The notes under the pieces: model-generated
What the model was told of the DNA's origin: nothing
What the model saw: only the letters and a program-made list of their open reading frames with translations
Database searches by the model: none
Origin: Chloroflexota bacterium
GTDB taxonomy: Bacteria > Chloroflexota > Dehalococcoidia > UBA1151
NCBI GenBank assembly: GCA_022561735.1
Contig: JADFQR010000099.1
Coordinates: 1-5,614 of the forward strand
Reading direction: 5' to 3'
DNA length: 5,614 nt
Shown: one piece after another, positions 5,547 to 5,614 of the stretch
Layout: each line of letters starts with the position of its first letter
How positions within the stretch are numbered: the stretch's first letter is position 1
Made by a program: the position numbers and the translations under genes

Positions 5547-5614
5547 TTTTTGGAAGACTCCGGGACAGGTTGGTTGCGCTGATCGCGGTTGGGTGAGTGG
5601 ATGTTATGGCAGGA

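Noticed and set aside
4533..5582. A 349-codon open frame on the plus strand, longer than the aldolase gene it overlaps.
   Set aside because: It lies antisense to a gene with clear DapA-family motifs, has no domain-like composition (rich in His, Arg, Val and Gly), and is the usual open reverse-strand frame of a GC-rich gene.
1..5614. CRISPR array, insertion sequence, integrase or toxin-antitoxin system.
   Set aside because: No regularly spaced short repeats with unique spacers, no terminal inverted repeats with a transposase, and no small paired genes are present; the only tandem repeat is in-frame protein coding.

Overview
The window is GC-rich and gene-dense, with four protein-coding genes: three read rightward, and one on the minus strand converges on them. 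It contains no RNA gene, CRISPR array, insertion sequence or phage gene that I can recognise. Two of the four genes start at TTG codons that upstream in-frame stops leave as the only reasonable choice. The gene set (GH15 glucosidase/trehalase-type enzyme, variant DapA-fold aldolase, membrane histidine kinase, Asp/Ser-rich repeat protein with a Gly/Lys tail) suggests a free-living high-GC bacterium. My tentative guess is a Chloroflexota/SAR202-like or actinobacterial lineage. This is an impression from protein style, not a proven placement.

Layout. 1-528 (+): the C-terminal end of a larger acidic, low-complexity protein with degenerate repeats and a basic Gly/Lys tail; its start lies outside the window. 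613-2166 (+): a complete two-TM sensor histidine kinase with an extracytoplasmic sensor domain and all the core kinase motifs. No response regulator is in view. The gene ends in a perfect 9-bp GC hairpin and carries an exact 15-bp in-frame duplication near its 3' end. 2167-2606: a 440-bp stretch with no credible gene. It holds an 8-G run, a tentative promoter and a 15-bp palindrome ahead of the next gene. 2607-4454 (+): a complete cytoplasmic GH15 enzyme (trehalase or glucoamylase type). 4455-4619: a convergent intergenic gap with two hairpins lacking U-tracts. 4620-5546 (-): a DapA/NAL-superfamily aldolase-like protein that keeps the Schiff-base lysine but has lost the other canonical DHDPS residues.

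How the genes relate. The repeat protein and the kinase are co-directional, 84 bp apart, and could share a transcript. The GH15 gene appears to have its own leader, and the aldolase gene is a separate unit. Nothing in the sequence ties the four into one pathway. I see no clear new multi-gene system; the most distinctive items are the active-site-divergent aldolase and the repeat protein beside a sensor kinase.
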